From NCBI GenBank assembly GCA_031378345.1, contig JANNDY010000106.1, forward strand, positions 97,039 to 161,038: a DNA stretch of 64,000 nt, given 5' to 3'. Shown in pieces: positions 1-8,522 of this stretch. Each line of letters opens with the position of its first letter. The first letter of the stretch is position 1. A program made the translations under genes and the position numbers. Below the pieces are notes generated by a model. The model did not search any database and was not told where the DNA came from. It saw only the letters and a program-made list of their open reading frames with translations. Source of the DNA: Emticicia sp031378345. Lineage in GTDB: Bacteria > Bacteroidota > Bacteroidia > Cytophagales > Spirosomataceae.

Positions 1-433
1 TGGCAATGATATAAATGACCGCCGCCAAATGTTTGCAAGGCACAGCCGAATCGGGACAAGAGCAATTCATCGGAAAATCTCGCCAAGATTTTGGAAAAAG
101 TGGAATATACTCTTTCTCAGCAAACTTGGCTAATTCTTCGGGCAATTCACGGTTCAATAATTTGGCAAGCAAAGTCGGATTGCTCAGAATTTCCTCTAAA
201 AGTGCTTGTTTTTGGTTATTTGTAAAAATCGGCACACTCACCATCACTTTATATGGACGAGGTGCAGAACCTTGAACTTTTGCCGAAATAGCATTGGTTT
301 CGATTTCAATGTTTTTGACCGCACCTTTGTTGGCATAAGTTCTGCCACGAGGAAGACGATTGCTATTATCAATTTTTGAAAGTGAATTGAGCCATTGTTG
401 CCCCCACCAAGTTTTTCCGTACTGAGTTGCCAT
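1..433 (-). CDS. SWIM zinc-finger family protein (3' end off the window)
   Basis: Reverse-strand reading from the ATG at 433 stays open to the window edge, so only the N-terminal 144 residues are present. They begin MATQYGKTWWGQQWL and reach a CxC...CKH cluster (CSCPDSAVPCKHLAAVIY) near residues 122-139, the signature of a SWIM zinc-binding domain. In other bacteria this family usually lies beside an SNF2-type helicase and is thought to bind DNA or protein; that neighbour would be outside this window. The family is recognised from the motif and the N-terminus. The function of this copy is inferred. Confidence 0.8.
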   Translation of the reverse strand, partial: MATQYGKTWWGQQWLNSLSKIDNSNRLPRGRTYANKGAVKNIEIETNAISAKVQGSAPRPYKVMVSVPIFTNNQKQALLEEILSNPTLLAKLLNRELPEELAKFAEKEYIPLFPKSWRDFPMNCSCPDSAVPCKHLAAVIYIIA

Positions 434-460
434 GAATTTTTATTGAGGTGATGTGAAAAA

Positions 461-532
461 AATGACGAATTTTGAAAGACGATTTACGAATGTATAAAGC
501 ACTGATTCATTCGTCATTCAAAATTCGTCATT
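461..532. repeat. TGACGAAT-word hairpin
   Basis: A perfect 16-bp inverted repeat (AATGACGAATTTTGAA at 461-476, its complement at 517-532) encloses a second pair, ACGAATG/CATTCGT. The core word AATGACGAAT recurs in the large repeat at 57671-57839. It lies between two minus-strand genes and could end or attenuate transcription from the GMC gene. Confidence 0.8.
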
Positions 533-539
533 TTCACCT

Positions 540-2261
540 TTAAATACTCTTCTTCTTCAGTTCTTTTACTGCAAAATCTGCTGCACGAGCAGTCATTGCC
601 ATATAAGTAAGCGAAGGATTTACGCATGAAGTCGAAACCATAAATGAGCCATCGGTTACAAAAACATTCTTGGCAGCATGCACTTGATTATTGCCATTCA
701 GCACCGAAGTTTTTGGGTCGAGTCCCATGCGGGCAGTTCCCATTTCGTGAATCGCCATGCCGAGGAATGAACCTTGATTATTGCCTTTTACATTCTTAAT
801 TCCAGAAGATTCCAGCATTTCGATGGCATCATTTTGCATATCAATACGCATTTTCTTTTCATTTTCTTTCAATTCTGCGTCAAAAACAGCTAACGGAATT
901 CCCCATTTGTCTTTTTCGGTTTTGTGCAAATAAACTCTATTTTCGTAGTAAGGAAGTGTTTCGCCAAAACCACTCAAGCCCATTGTCCAAGGACCTGGTT
1001 TTGTGAGTTCTTCTTTGAAATCTGCTCCAAAGCCTAATTCCGCCACATTTCGCTGCCAACCTTGGCGACCAGCACCTGCTCCACCTTGATAACCAAAACC
1101 ACGTAAATAATCACGTTTGTCAGTACCAATATTTCTATAACGAGGCACATAAATTCCATTGGCACGACGACCGTAAGCATATTTATCCAAATCTCCTTCC
1201 CATACTCCCGAAGCTCCGATTTTGAAATGATGATCCATCAAATTATGCCCCAATTGCTCCGAATCGTTACCAAAACCATTTGGAAAACGATTAGAAGTTG
1301 AGTTGAGCATCAACGTTGTTGAACCTAAAGTACTGCCACAAACGAAGATTATTTTGGCAAAATACTCGCGAGAATCCATCGTTACGGCATCAATTACACG
1401 CACGCCAGTTGCTCGTTTTTTGTTTTCGTCATACATAATTTCCGACACAATCGAATCTGGACGTAGAGTCAAGCGACCTGTTTTGGCTGCTGGTGGCAAA
1501 GTACAAGATTGTGTACTGAAATATGCTCCAAAAGGACATCCCCATGAGCATCTATTTCGATATTGGCAAGCTCCACGCCCAGAACCTAATTGTTCTTTTT
1601 TGGCTTCCGAAAGATTGGCAACTCGTCCGATGGTCATGTGGCGACCGGGAAAGTTCTTTTCTATACGTTTACGAACTTCTTTTTCTACGCAATACATTTC
1701 CATTGGTGCTAAAAACTCGCTATCGGGTAACTGTGGTAAGCCTAATTTTTCGCCTGAAATTCCTGCAATTTTTTCCACATAAGAGTACCACGGAGCAATA
1801 TCTTTGTAGCGAATAGGCCAATCAATGGCAATGCCTTCTTTGGCATTTGCTTCAAAATCAATATCGCTCAATCGGTACGACTGTCGCCCCCACATGATTG
1901 ATTTTCCACCAACGATATTTGGGCGATACCAGTCAAATCTTTTCTCTTCTTTATAAAGAGAATCGGAGTCGTTCATCCAATATTTTTCGGTCATTTCGTT
2001 GTACGGATAATCACGTGCTAACTTTGGATGTGTTGCTTTTTGTTCGGTCGTAAGGCGACCATTATATTGCAATTCCCACGGAGCTTTCATGGCATTGTCA
2101 TAGCCTGTTACGTGGTCGAGCTGCTTGCCTTTTTCGAGCATCAAAACTCGTAAACCCTTCTCTGTCAGCTCTTTAGCTGCCCAGCCGCCCGAAATTCCTG
2201 AGCCAATCACGATGGCATCGTAGGTTTGTTCTTTGATTAAATCTATGTTTAAATTTGCCAT
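540..2261 (-). CDS. GMC family FAD-dependent oxidoreductase (sugar dehydrogenase large subunit)
   Basis: This 573-residue protein has an N-terminal FAD-binding Rossmann motif (GSGISGG, about residues 20-26) and a C-terminal GMC substrate-domain end with conserved-looking HEMGTARMG and NPSLTYMAM segments. Proteins of this type oxidise sugars or sugar acids with FAD and pass electrons to a partner or carrier, as in gluconate 2-dehydrogenase or glycoside 3-dehydrogenases. It has no signal peptide. The gene just upstream encodes a subunit-3-like protein with a twin-arginine leader, so the large subunit is probably exported with it by the Tat pathway. It is last in a minus-strand cluster of esterase, small subunit and large subunit. 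The family is clear; the substrate is unknown. Confidence 0.9.
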   Translation of the reverse strand: MANLNIDLIKEQTYDAIVIGSGISGGWAAKELTEKGLRVLMLEKGKQLDHVTGYDNAMKAPWELQYNGRLTTEQKATHPKLARDYPYNEMTEKYWMNDSDSLYKEEKRFDWYRPNIVGGKSIMWGRQSYRLSDIDFEANAKEGIAIDWPIRYKDIAPWYSYVEKIAGISGEKLGLPQLPDSEFLAPMEMYCVEKEVRKRIEKNFPGRHMTIGRVANLSEAKKEQLGSGRGACQYRNRCSWGCPFGAYFSTQSCTLPPAAKTGRLTLRPDSIVSEIMYDENKKRATGVRVIDAVTMDSREYFAKIIFVCGSTLGSTTLMLNSTSNRFPNGFGNDSEQLGHNLMDHHFKIGASGVWEGDLDKYAYGRRANGIYVPRYRNIGTDKRDYLRGFGYQGGAGAGRQGWQRNVAELGFGADFKEELTKPGPWTMGLSGFGETLPYYENRVYLHKTEKDKWGIPLAVFDAELKENEKKMRIDMQNDAIEMLESSGIKNVKGNNQGSFLGMAIHEMGTARMGLDPKTSVLNGNNQVHAAKNVFVTDGSFMVSTSCVNPSLTYMAMTARAADFAVKELKKKSI

Positions 2262-2273
2262 TTTTGTTCGATT

Positions 2274-2402
2274 TGAAGATTAGATAATTTGGTGATTTGG
2301 AGATTTGATACTTTGGAAATTAGTTAATTTGGAAATTAAATGAATTGGAAATAAAAAACTATTTCTTACATTTTCAAATTGACAAATCCCCAAATTATCA
2401 AA
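2274..2402. repeat. AATTTGG-word inverted repeat region
   Basis: The gap between the two dehydrogenase subunits is filled by repeats of AATTTGG/GATTTGG-type words on one side and inverted words (CAAATTG, CCAAATTATCAAATTA) on the other. It can fold as a loose long hairpin. No gene is seen in it. Confidence 0.6.
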
Positions 2403-2933
2403 TTAGATTGCCCATGCTTTTTGACCTGCTTTCATTGGTACACAAGCATCAAATCTGCCCGGAATTGGCAGGTAATCTAAAGCTTTTGTTGCTCCGATTT
2501 CGGAAGTAAAATAGCCTGTTACAGTCAAACTTTTCATCAAAATAAAAAACGCTTTGTTGTCAATGGTGCTTTGTTTTACCATTTCGTTTTTCTGAGCGAG
2601 GTCAAGAGCTACGAAACCTTTACCAAATTTTGCTTGGCTATCGATATCTAACTTTGCCAATCCTGCATAAAACTTTTCTTGGTCTGCTTTTTCATAACAA
2701 TCACGCATTACCCTTACGATAAACTTCTCAACACCTGCCGCTTTTGCCCCTGGTGTGCCAGTAGTTGGAATAATAATGTCGGCAACTTCGGCAAGCAATG
2801 CTTCTTGCTCGGCACTTACTTTTAGGCTTTCGCCAAAATTTGTTACTTGTCCCATTGCCCCCGCCATCAGCGGTGCAGCCATTACGCCCCCAAGCATCAG
2901 CGTGGCTTTTTGAATTGCTTCTCTACGATTCAT
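2403..2933 (-). CDS. Gluconate 2-dehydrogenase subunit 3 family protein (Tat-type small subunit)
   Basis: This 176-residue protein starts with a twin-arginine leader (MNRREAIQKATLML, then a hydrophobic Ala/Met/Gly stretch). It continues with the compact helical domain typical of gluconate 2-dehydrogenase subunit 3 (ADIIIPTTGTPGAKAAGVEK near residues 50-70). Small subunits of this family escort the leaderless GMC flavoprotein through the Tat translocon and complete the enzyme. It lies directly upstream of the GMC gene on the same strand, separated by a repeat-rich 140-bp gap. The family call is firm; the physiological substrate is not visible. Confidence 0.88.
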   Translation of the reverse strand: MNRREAIQKATLMLGGVMAAPLMAGAMGQVTNFGESLKVSAEQEALLAEVADIIIPTTGTPGAKAAGVEKFIVRVMRDCYEKADQEKFYAGLAKLDIDSQAKFGKGFVALDLAQKNEMVKQSTIDNKAFFILMKSLTVTGYFTSEIGATKALDYLPIPGRFDACVPMKAGQKAWAI

Positions 2934-2948
2934 ATTTTTTAAATTTAA

Positions 2949-3044
2949 TTTTGAATGATAGAATGATAGAATGAGTGAATGAATGAATTATTGAATTAGT
3001 TTGCATTACTTTATTCTATCATTCACTCATTCTATCATTCAAAA
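2949..3044. repeat. GAATGATA-word hairpin
   Basis: The left arm repeats GAATGATA/GAATGAGT words from 2949. The right arm, 3013-3044, carries the inverse words (TCTATCATTC, CACTCATTC). The ends TTTTGAATGATAGAATGA and their complement pair exactly. It lies between the esterase stop and the small-subunit start on the minus strand. Confidence 0.75.
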
Positions 3045-3050
3045 TTAGCA

Positions 3051-3929
3051 TTATCTATGGAAACTTTCTCCTACAAACTTCAAAACTTCAGGCAAGGCAG
3101 TACGCCAATATGTCCAGTTGTGAGCCCCGTCACGAACCCTAAACTCATGCGGAATTTTCTTGTCAATCATCATTGCGTGAAGTGCCATATTGCCTTTTAT
3201 CAAGAAATCATCGTCGCCACAATCAATGTAAAATTTTACTTTTTTCAAGTCATCTGCATTGGCAGTTTCAACGATTTTTATAGGGGCATTTTTATAATAA
3301 TGTTCTGTCAAACGCTCTTTTCCTTTCAAATCTTTTCCATATAAATCTCCAAAAACGGCATTCCAGCGAGCATTATCAGTGTTTCCTGTTACAGCTTCGT
3401 CGTCAGTCCAAATGGCAGCACTAAGTGGGGCAGCAGCTACAAACATATCGGGGTGTTTGGTGGCATAAAGCAAAGTGCCAAGTCCGCCCATCGAAAGCCC
3501 GGCCACTGCTCTGAACTCTTTTTTTGCACGAATTCTATAATTTGTTTCGATGTAAGGAATGAATTCTTTGATGAAAAAATCTTCAAACTTCGTTTTTCCA
3601 TCGAAAGTATTCATGTACCAGGTTACACCTGCATCGGGCATCACAATAATCATTGGTGGAGCCTCACCACTATTAATTGCTTTGTCGGCAATTTCGGGTG
3701 TTTGACCAAACTGTGTCCAGCCAATTTCATCATCAGTATAGCCATGAAGCAAATAAAGCACAGGATACTGGCGATTCGATTTGTCATAATCGGCAGGAAG
3801 ATAGATGCTGTATTCAACATCTTTACCAAGAGTGGTACTTTTGATTTTTAGGCTTTCTTTGAGCGTGCCTTGCTGGGCAGATGTAGCAATAGAGCCTATC
3901 ATTAATAATAGGCAAAGGATTTTTCTCAT
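3051..3929 (-). CDS. Secreted alpha/beta-hydrolase esterase (esterase D / Fes family)
   Basis: The protein has 292 residues. A signal peptide (cleavage probably near TSAQQG, residue 20) precedes an esterase domain of the PF00756 type. The nucleophile elbow GLSMGG puts the catalytic Ser near residue 146, VLYLLHGY near residue 60 forms the oxyanion-hole strand, and the likely catalytic His is in GAHNWTYW near the C-terminus. Relatives include feruloyl, acetyl-xylan and enterobactin-type esterases that act on ester decorations. The gene leads the minus-strand cluster with the two dehydrogenase subunits, which suggests carbohydrate-ester breakdown. Its exact substrate is not determinable. Confidence 0.88.
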   Translation of the reverse strand: MRKILCLLLMIGSIATSAQQGTLKESLKIKSTTLGKDVEYSIYLPADYDKSNRQYPVLYLLHGYTDDEIGWTQFGQTPEIADKAINSGEAPPMIIVMPDAGVTWYMNTFDGKTKFEDFFIKEFIPYIETNYRIRAKKEFRAVAGLSMGGLGTLLYATKHPDMFVAAAPLSAAIWTDDEAVTGNTDNARWNAVFGDLYGKDLKGKERLTEHYYKNAPIKIVETANADDLKKVKFYIDCGDDDFLIKGNMALHAMMIDKKIPHEFRVRDGAHNWTYWRTALPEVLKFVGESFHR

Positions 3930-4166
3930 TTATAGTTTGTAAAAATTAAGGTTGAATAAAATAACAGGTAAATATACAAACCGATTTGAGATTTTGTATG
4001 TCAGATTTAGAAAATTTGAAGAATAAGAATATTTTTAAAAATTCAGCGTATTAAAAAATGAATTCAAAAAAAATATATCAAAAAAACAGTCAAATTATTC
4101 AATAAATTTATTTTTTACACTAACTTCATTGCTTCAAAATATTCAACCAAAATTACATCAATAAAC

Positions 4167-5540
4167 ATGGAATCTTCTCGTAGAAAATTTATTCAAAAAG
4201 TTGGTGCAGCTTCTGTTTTATTAGCAACCGATAGCTTTGCAAAACCTTTCAATATTATTAAAAGCCTAAGCATTAGTCCCAACGACAAGATACGAATCGC
4301 AACAATTGGCATGGGTATTCAGGGGAATTCGGATACAAATTCAGCCTTAAAAACTGCTGGTGTTGAGTTTGTAGCGGCGGCAGATTTATACGATGGTCGC
4401 TTGACAAGGGTAAAGGAAATTTATGGAAAAGATATTTTTACAACTCGTGATTACCGTGAAATTTTGACAAGAAAAGACATTGACGCTGTGCTTATTGTTA
4501 CGCCCGACCATTGGCATGATAAAATTACAAAAGAAGCATTGGCTGCAGGAAAATCGGTGTATTGCGAAAAACCAATGGTTCAAAAAATTGATAGAGGACG
4601 CAGTGTGATTGATGCTTGGAAAAAATCGGGTAAGACAATGCAAGTTGGTAGTCAACGCATCAGCGGGTCAGTTTTTGAAGAAGCAAAAAAGATGATTCAG
4701 GCAGGTGATGTGGGTGATATAAATTTTATTGAGTCAAATAATGACCGTTTTAATGCCATTGGGGCTTGGAATTACTCAATTCCTACTGACGCGTCTCCTC
4801 AGACAGTTGATTGGGATACTTTTTTAGGAACAGCCCCTAAACTTCCATTCGATGAAAAAAGGTTTTTCCGTTGGAGAAATTACAAAGATTATGGCACAGG
4901 CGTAGCTGGCGATTTGTTTGTGCATCTCATCACAGGTGTGCATTATATCACGAGTTCATTTGGACCAACTCGAATCATTTCTTCGGGCGAACTAAGCTAT
5001 TGGAAAGATGGACGAGATGTACCTGATGTATTAGTTTCGATTTTGGATTATCCAAAAACTGAGCAACATTCTCAGTTTCAGATGGTGCTTCGTGTGAACT
5101 TTGGAAATGCTGGTGCAATCAAAAATAATACTCGAATCATTGGCACAGAAGGACAAATTGATGTCATGGATAATGCCTTAGTTTTGAGCAAAAAGAAACT
5201 TCCGAAAGCTCCTGGAATAGGCGGATATGATAGTTTATTTACATTTTCGGCGTCGGAGCAGAAGAAAAAACAAGCAGCTTATGATGCACAATATTCGGCA
5301 GATGACCGCAAAGCTGAGCCAGTGAAAGAAGTAAGATTTGATGCTCCAAAAAGTGAAGATGTTCATGCCAATCACTTCGCTAATTTCTTTGAGAATGTAA
5401 AAAAAGGAAGTCAAGGCACTATCGAAGACCCAGTTTTTGGTTTCCGTGCCGCTGCTCCTGTTTTGGCGTGTAATGATAGCTATTTTGAACAAAAAATCAT
5501 TCATTGGGACCCAATTGAAATGAAATTAAAGAAAAAATAA
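4167..5540 (+). CDS. Tat-exported Gfo/Idh/MocA family oxidoreductase (copy 1)
   Basis: The protein has 457 residues. A twin-arginine leader (SSRRKFIQKVGAAS) is followed by an NAD(P)-binding Rossmann start (IATIGMGIQG, near residues 45-55) and the family signature CEKPM near residue 132. The C-terminal half carries the beta-sheet substrate domain. Family members oxidise or reduce sugars and inositols with bound NAD. Periplasmic Tat-exported versions often catalyse redox-neutral steps on glycosides. A close paralogue follows 31 bp downstream, so the two are co-transcribed and arose by tandem duplication. The GMC/subunit 3/esterase set lies divergently upstream. Substrate is unknown. Confidence 0.9.
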   Translation: MESSRRKFIQKVGAASVLLATDSFAKPFNIIKSLSISPNDKIRIATIGMGIQGNSDTNSALKTAGVEFVAAADLYDGRLTRVKEIYGKDIFTTRDYREILTRKDIDAVLIVTPDHWHDKITKEALAAGKSVYCEKPMVQKIDRGRSVIDAWKKSGKTMQVGSQRISGSVFEEAKKMIQAGDVGDINFIESNNDRFNAIGAWNYSIPTDASPQTVDWDTFLGTAPKLPFDEKRFFRWRNYKDYGTGVAGDLFVHLITGVHYITSSFGPTRIISSGELSYWKDGRDVPDVLVSILDYPKTEQHSQFQMVLRVNFGNAGAIKNNTRIIGTEGQIDVMDNALVLSKKKLPKAPGIGGYDSLFTFSASEQKKKQAAYDAQYSADDRKAEPVKEVRFDAPKSEDVHANHFANFFENVKKGSQGTIEDPVFGFRAAAPVLACNDSYFEQKIIHWDPIEMKLKKK

Positions 5541-5571
5541 TACCCTAATCAAAAAAATAAAAACAAAAACT

Positions 5572-6948
5572 ATGCAATCTTCTCGTAGAAAATTTATTCA
5601 AAACATTGGTGCAGCTTCAGTTTTATTAGCAACTGATAGCTTTGCCAAACCTTTCAATATTATCAAGGACTTAAAGAAAATGAGTCCAAACGACAAACTT
5701 CGTTTTGCAACAATAGGCTTCGGAATTCAGGGTCATGGCGATACTCGTGCTGCCCTCAGAAACCCTGATGTAGAATTTGTAGCAGCAGCCGATTTATACG
5801 ATGGTCGCTTACTTCATGCTAAAGAAGCATTTAATAAAGACCTCTTCACAACTCGTGATTACCGAGAAATTTTAGACAGAAAAGATATTGATGCCGTAAT
5901 CGTTGCCACGCCTGACCATTGGCACGACCACATTAGCATTGCGGCAATGAAAGCTGGCAAAAATGTATATTGCCAAAAACCAATGGTGCAGCACATTGAC
6001 GAAGGGCATGCACTGATTGATACTTGGCGAAAAACAGGTAAAACCGTGCAAGTAGGTAGTCAGCCAAGTAGTGGTGCCGCTTATGCCGAAGCTCGCAGAT
6101 TGATGGGTACAGGTGCAATCGGGGACCTAAATTTTATAGAAGCCACTTACGACCGATACAATGCTTTGGGTGCATGGACCTATTCGATTCCGCCCGATGC
6201 CTCAGCAAAAACTATTGATTGGGATACTTTCTTGGGCGATGCTCCGAAACGCCCTTTTGATGCCACTCGTTTTTTCCGTTGGAGAAATTACCGTGATTAT
6301 GGCACGGGGGTAGCAGGCGATTTATTCGTTCACCTCATTACTGGTATGCACTATGCTACGGGGGCAATCGGGCCCGAAAGAATTTATGCTTCGGGCGAAC
6401 TCAGCTATTGGAAAGATGGGCGTGATGTGCCAGATGTAATGGTAACGGTACTTGATTATCCAGATACCGAAAAACACACTAAGTTTCAAGCAGTTTTGCG
6501 TGTAAACTTTGCCAATGCAGGAGCAATCAAAAATGTAACTCGTATTGTTGGAACTGAGGGCGAAATTTTGTGGAGTGCCGCAGGTTTGACACTCACAAAG
6601 CGAAAATTGCCAAAAGCTCCTGGCTATGGTGCAGGCGAAAGTTATGCGACATTCTCGAATGATATGCAGGCAGAATACAAAAAAGAATATGATGCAAAAT
6701 ACGCAGAATCTGACCGTGTAGCTCCACCAGTACAAGAAATTAAATACGAAACACCAAAAGAAGACGACCCGCACGCACAACACTTCAAAAACTTCTTTGA
6801 AAATGTGCGTAAAGGAAGTCAAGAAACTGCCCAAGACCCCGTTTTTGGTTTCCGTGCGGCAGCACCAGCTTTAGCTTGTAATATTAGTTATTTCGATAAA
6901 AAAATCATTCATTGGGACCCAATTGCGATGAAGATTAAGAAAAAGTAA
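5572..6948 (+). CDS. Tat-exported Gfo/Idh/MocA family oxidoreductase (copy 2)
   Basis: This 458-residue paralogue follows copy 1 directly. The leader is almost identical (SSRRKFIQNIGAAS) and so is the C-terminus (IIHWDPIAMKIKKK), while the middle has diverged. The Rossmann motif reads IGFGIQG. The signature usually written EKP reads CQKPM here against CEKPM in copy 1, a difference also seen in other members of this large family. Duplication followed by specialisation is the simplest reading: the two may act on different anomers or form a mixed complex. It is followed by a CCACGGAG-type palindrome rather than a classical terminator. Confidence 0.9.
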   Translation: MQSSRRKFIQNIGAASVLLATDSFAKPFNIIKDLKKMSPNDKLRFATIGFGIQGHGDTRAALRNPDVEFVAAADLYDGRLLHAKEAFNKDLFTTRDYREILDRKDIDAVIVATPDHWHDHISIAAMKAGKNVYCQKPMVQHIDEGHALIDTWRKTGKTVQVGSQPSSGAAYAEARRLMGTGAIGDLNFIEATYDRYNALGAWTYSIPPDASAKTIDWDTFLGDAPKRPFDATRFFRWRNYRDYGTGVAGDLFVHLITGMHYATGAIGPERIYASGELSYWKDGRDVPDVMVTVLDYPDTEKHTKFQAVLRVNFANAGAIKNVTRIVGTEGEILWSAAGLTLTKRKLPKAPGYGAGESYATFSNDMQAEYKKEYDAKYAESDRVAPPVQEIKYETPKEDDPHAQHFKNFFENVRKGSQETAQDPVFGFRAAAPALACNISYFDKKIIHWDPIAMKIKKK

Positions 6949-6962
6949 GAACTTTTTATTGT

Positions 6963-7064
6963 TTTAACCACGGAGGTTCACAGTGTTAAGGCACAGAGTA
7001 ACAGATGTTTTTTGAAAAACTCTGTAAAACTTCGTCTAAAACTTGGCGAAACTCCGTGGTTAAA
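6963..7064. repeat. CCACGGAG/ACAGAGT palindrome
   Basis: Outer arms TTTAACCACGGAG (6963-6975) and CTCCGTGGTTAAA (7052-7064) pair perfectly over 13 bp. Inner words ACAGAGT (6993-6999) and ACTCTGT (7019-7025) also pair. It fills the gap between the second Gfo/Idh gene and the nuclease gene. A related but degenerate copy is at 51541-51590. Confidence 0.8.
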
Positions 7065-7107
7065 TGATTTCTTTTATATATAAGTTTCCAAACAAATTTT
7101 TACCAAA

Positions 7108-7890
7108 ATGACAAAAAAAATATCCATTCTTATATTATTAGTTTCAATTTCTTTACAAACTTTTGCTTGGGGAACAACAGGGCATCGTGTGGTGGGCGAA
7201 ATTGCTGATTCGTATCTTTCAAGAAAAACAAAAAGAAGTATTCGAGAAATTTTAGGCAATGAATCCGTTGCTATGTCGAGCAATTGGGCCGATTTTGCAA
7301 AGTCAGATTCTACGCTCAAATACTTAGACCCTTGGCATTATATCAATGTCAAAGCTGGCATGAATGCGACCGAATTTTCTAATTATTTAAAAAACGACAC
7401 AGGAATAGATGCTTATACAAAACTCAATTTTTTGATTACAGAATTGAAAAACAAGCAAATTTCGCTCGAACAAAAGCGATTTTACCTTCGTTTGCTCATT
7501 CATATTGCGGGCGATATTCACCAACCAATGCACGTAAGTCGTGCCGAAGATTTGGGCGGAAACAGAATAAGATTGTCGTGGTTTAATGAGCCAACCAACC
7601 TCCACGCCTTGTGGGACGACAAATTGATAACTTTTCAAAACCTGAGCTATACCGAATATGCCGCAAGTATTAATCATACCACCAAAGAACAACGCCAAGA
7701 GTGGCAGCAACAACCAATGTCGGAATGGTTTTTTGAATCTTACCAATTGGCAGATAAAGTTTATGCAAGCGTAAAACCTGAGCAGAAACTAAGCTATCGT
7801 TATAACTTTGATAATGTAGAAATGCTTAACCAGCAACTATTGAAAGGTGGAGTGAGATTGGCTGGTTTGTTGAATGAGATTTTTGGTTGA
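7108..7890 (+). CDS. S1/P1 family zinc-dependent nuclease
   Basis: The protein has 260 residues. A signal peptide ends at TFA|WGTTGHR, leaving Trp as the first mature residue; in P1-type nucleases that N-terminus is itself a zinc ligand. Other ligands of the three-zinc site are visible in order: His in TTGHR, Asp in NWADF, His in WHYIN, the H-x3-D-x7-H region in HIAGDIHQPMHV, and NLHALWDD. Such enzymes cut single-stranded DNA and RNA and remove 3'-phosphates in the periplasm or outside the cell, for nutrient salvage. The gene converges on the minus-strand defence-like operon, and its last codons overlap the open frame there. Confidence 0.93.
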   Translation: MTKKISILILLVSISLQTFAWGTTGHRVVGEIADSYLSRKTKRSIREILGNESVAMSSNWADFAKSDSTLKYLDPWHYINVKAGMNATEFSNYLKNDTGIDAYTKLNFLITELKNKQISLEQKRFYLRLLIHIAGDIHQPMHVSRAEDLGGNRIRLSWFNEPTNLHALWDDKLITFQNLSYTEYAASINHTTKEQRQEWQQQPMSEWFFESYQLADKVYASVKPEQKLSYRYNFDNVEMLNQQLLKGGVRLAGLLNEIFG

Positions 7891-8522
7891 AAGTGAAGGG
7901 TTGAAAATAATAATTTCAACCCTATTTTATTCTTCCCAATCAGGCAAGTATCTCTTCCCAAATGTTGACAATATTTATCAGCCAAATATTGAATATCGTC
8001 AGATGTTTCTAAACATGCTGTTCCAGTATCAAACAGACGTAGAAAAGTACGGCGAGATACTTCAAATGTACGTTTTTTTACATTTGTTATTCGGAAATAT
8101 AGCCCTTCAAAATAGCGTTTCCATTTTTTAGTATCTCCGTAATTTAATTCATCGGCTTCTTCGGCTGTGAGGTTTTCTTCTTGCCCAGCAATAGAGTTGA
8201 ATTGTGAATAGAATACAGTTAATAAATCGCCATCAACGAAAACAATAAAATCCTTTAAATCAGATAGTTCTCTAACTGCATCTTCTACAATCAAACGCTC
8301 CTCGTCTGTGATGAGTTTAGGAACTCGTTTTCTGAAGATTACACGTGCTTCTTCGGGCGTTTCTACAACTTCAAAATCATTCGGAACTTCTTCGATGAGG
8401 TCTTTATATTTTTCTGGGCTATTTTTTACGATATAATATCGTATTCCACCTTTGGCAGTTTCGGTGGCTCTTATATAGTGGTCTTCGCCTTTTCGGTTGG
8501 TGTATTTGAATGGCTCGGTCAT
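7800..8522 (-). CDS. Unknown protein closing the HsdMS-ATPase-HNH operon; probable C-terminal frameshift
   Basis: The open frame encodes 240 residues starting MTEPFKYTNRKG, with an ATGA overlap (4 nt) with the HNH gene, so translation is coupled. The segments KGGIRYYIVK, VPNDFEVVETPEEARVIFRK and LITDEERLIVEDAV resemble, from memory, a widespread uncharacterised family found in many phyla; I assign no function. The last 50 or so residues (after KYCQH) look unnatural and run 91 bp into the convergent nuclease gene. A one-base shift at the TTTGGG run near 7957-7963 would give an ending of FGKRYLPDWEE with a stop at 7927-7929 and no overlap. That suggests either a real frameshift or a sequence error. 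Confidence 0.65.
   Translation of the reverse strand: MTEPFKYTNRKGEDHYIRATETAKGGIRYYIVKNSPEKYKDLIEEVPNDFEVVETPEEARVIFRKRVPKLITDEERLIVEDAVRELSDLKDFIVFVDGDLLTVFYSQFNSIAGQEENLTAEEADELNYGDTKKWKRYFEGLYFRITNVKKRTFEVSRRTFLRLFDTGTACLETSDDIQYLADKYCQHLGRDTCLIGKNKIGLKLLFSTLHFQPKISFNKPANLTPPFNSCWLSISTLSKL

Noticed and set aside
1303..1782. 159-residue plus-strand frame inside the GMC gene
   Set aside because: Lies wholly opposite a strong GMC oxidoreductase and its translation has no recognisable motif.
5572..5670. Recent gene conversion between the Gfo/Idh copies from identical leader regions
   Set aside because: Protein leaders are nearly identical, but silent differences are scattered through the region, so old duplication with constraint explains it as well.
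6322..6834. 170-residue minus-strand frame in Gfo/Idh copy 2
   Set aside because: Phe/Cys-rich shadow translation of a well supported gene.
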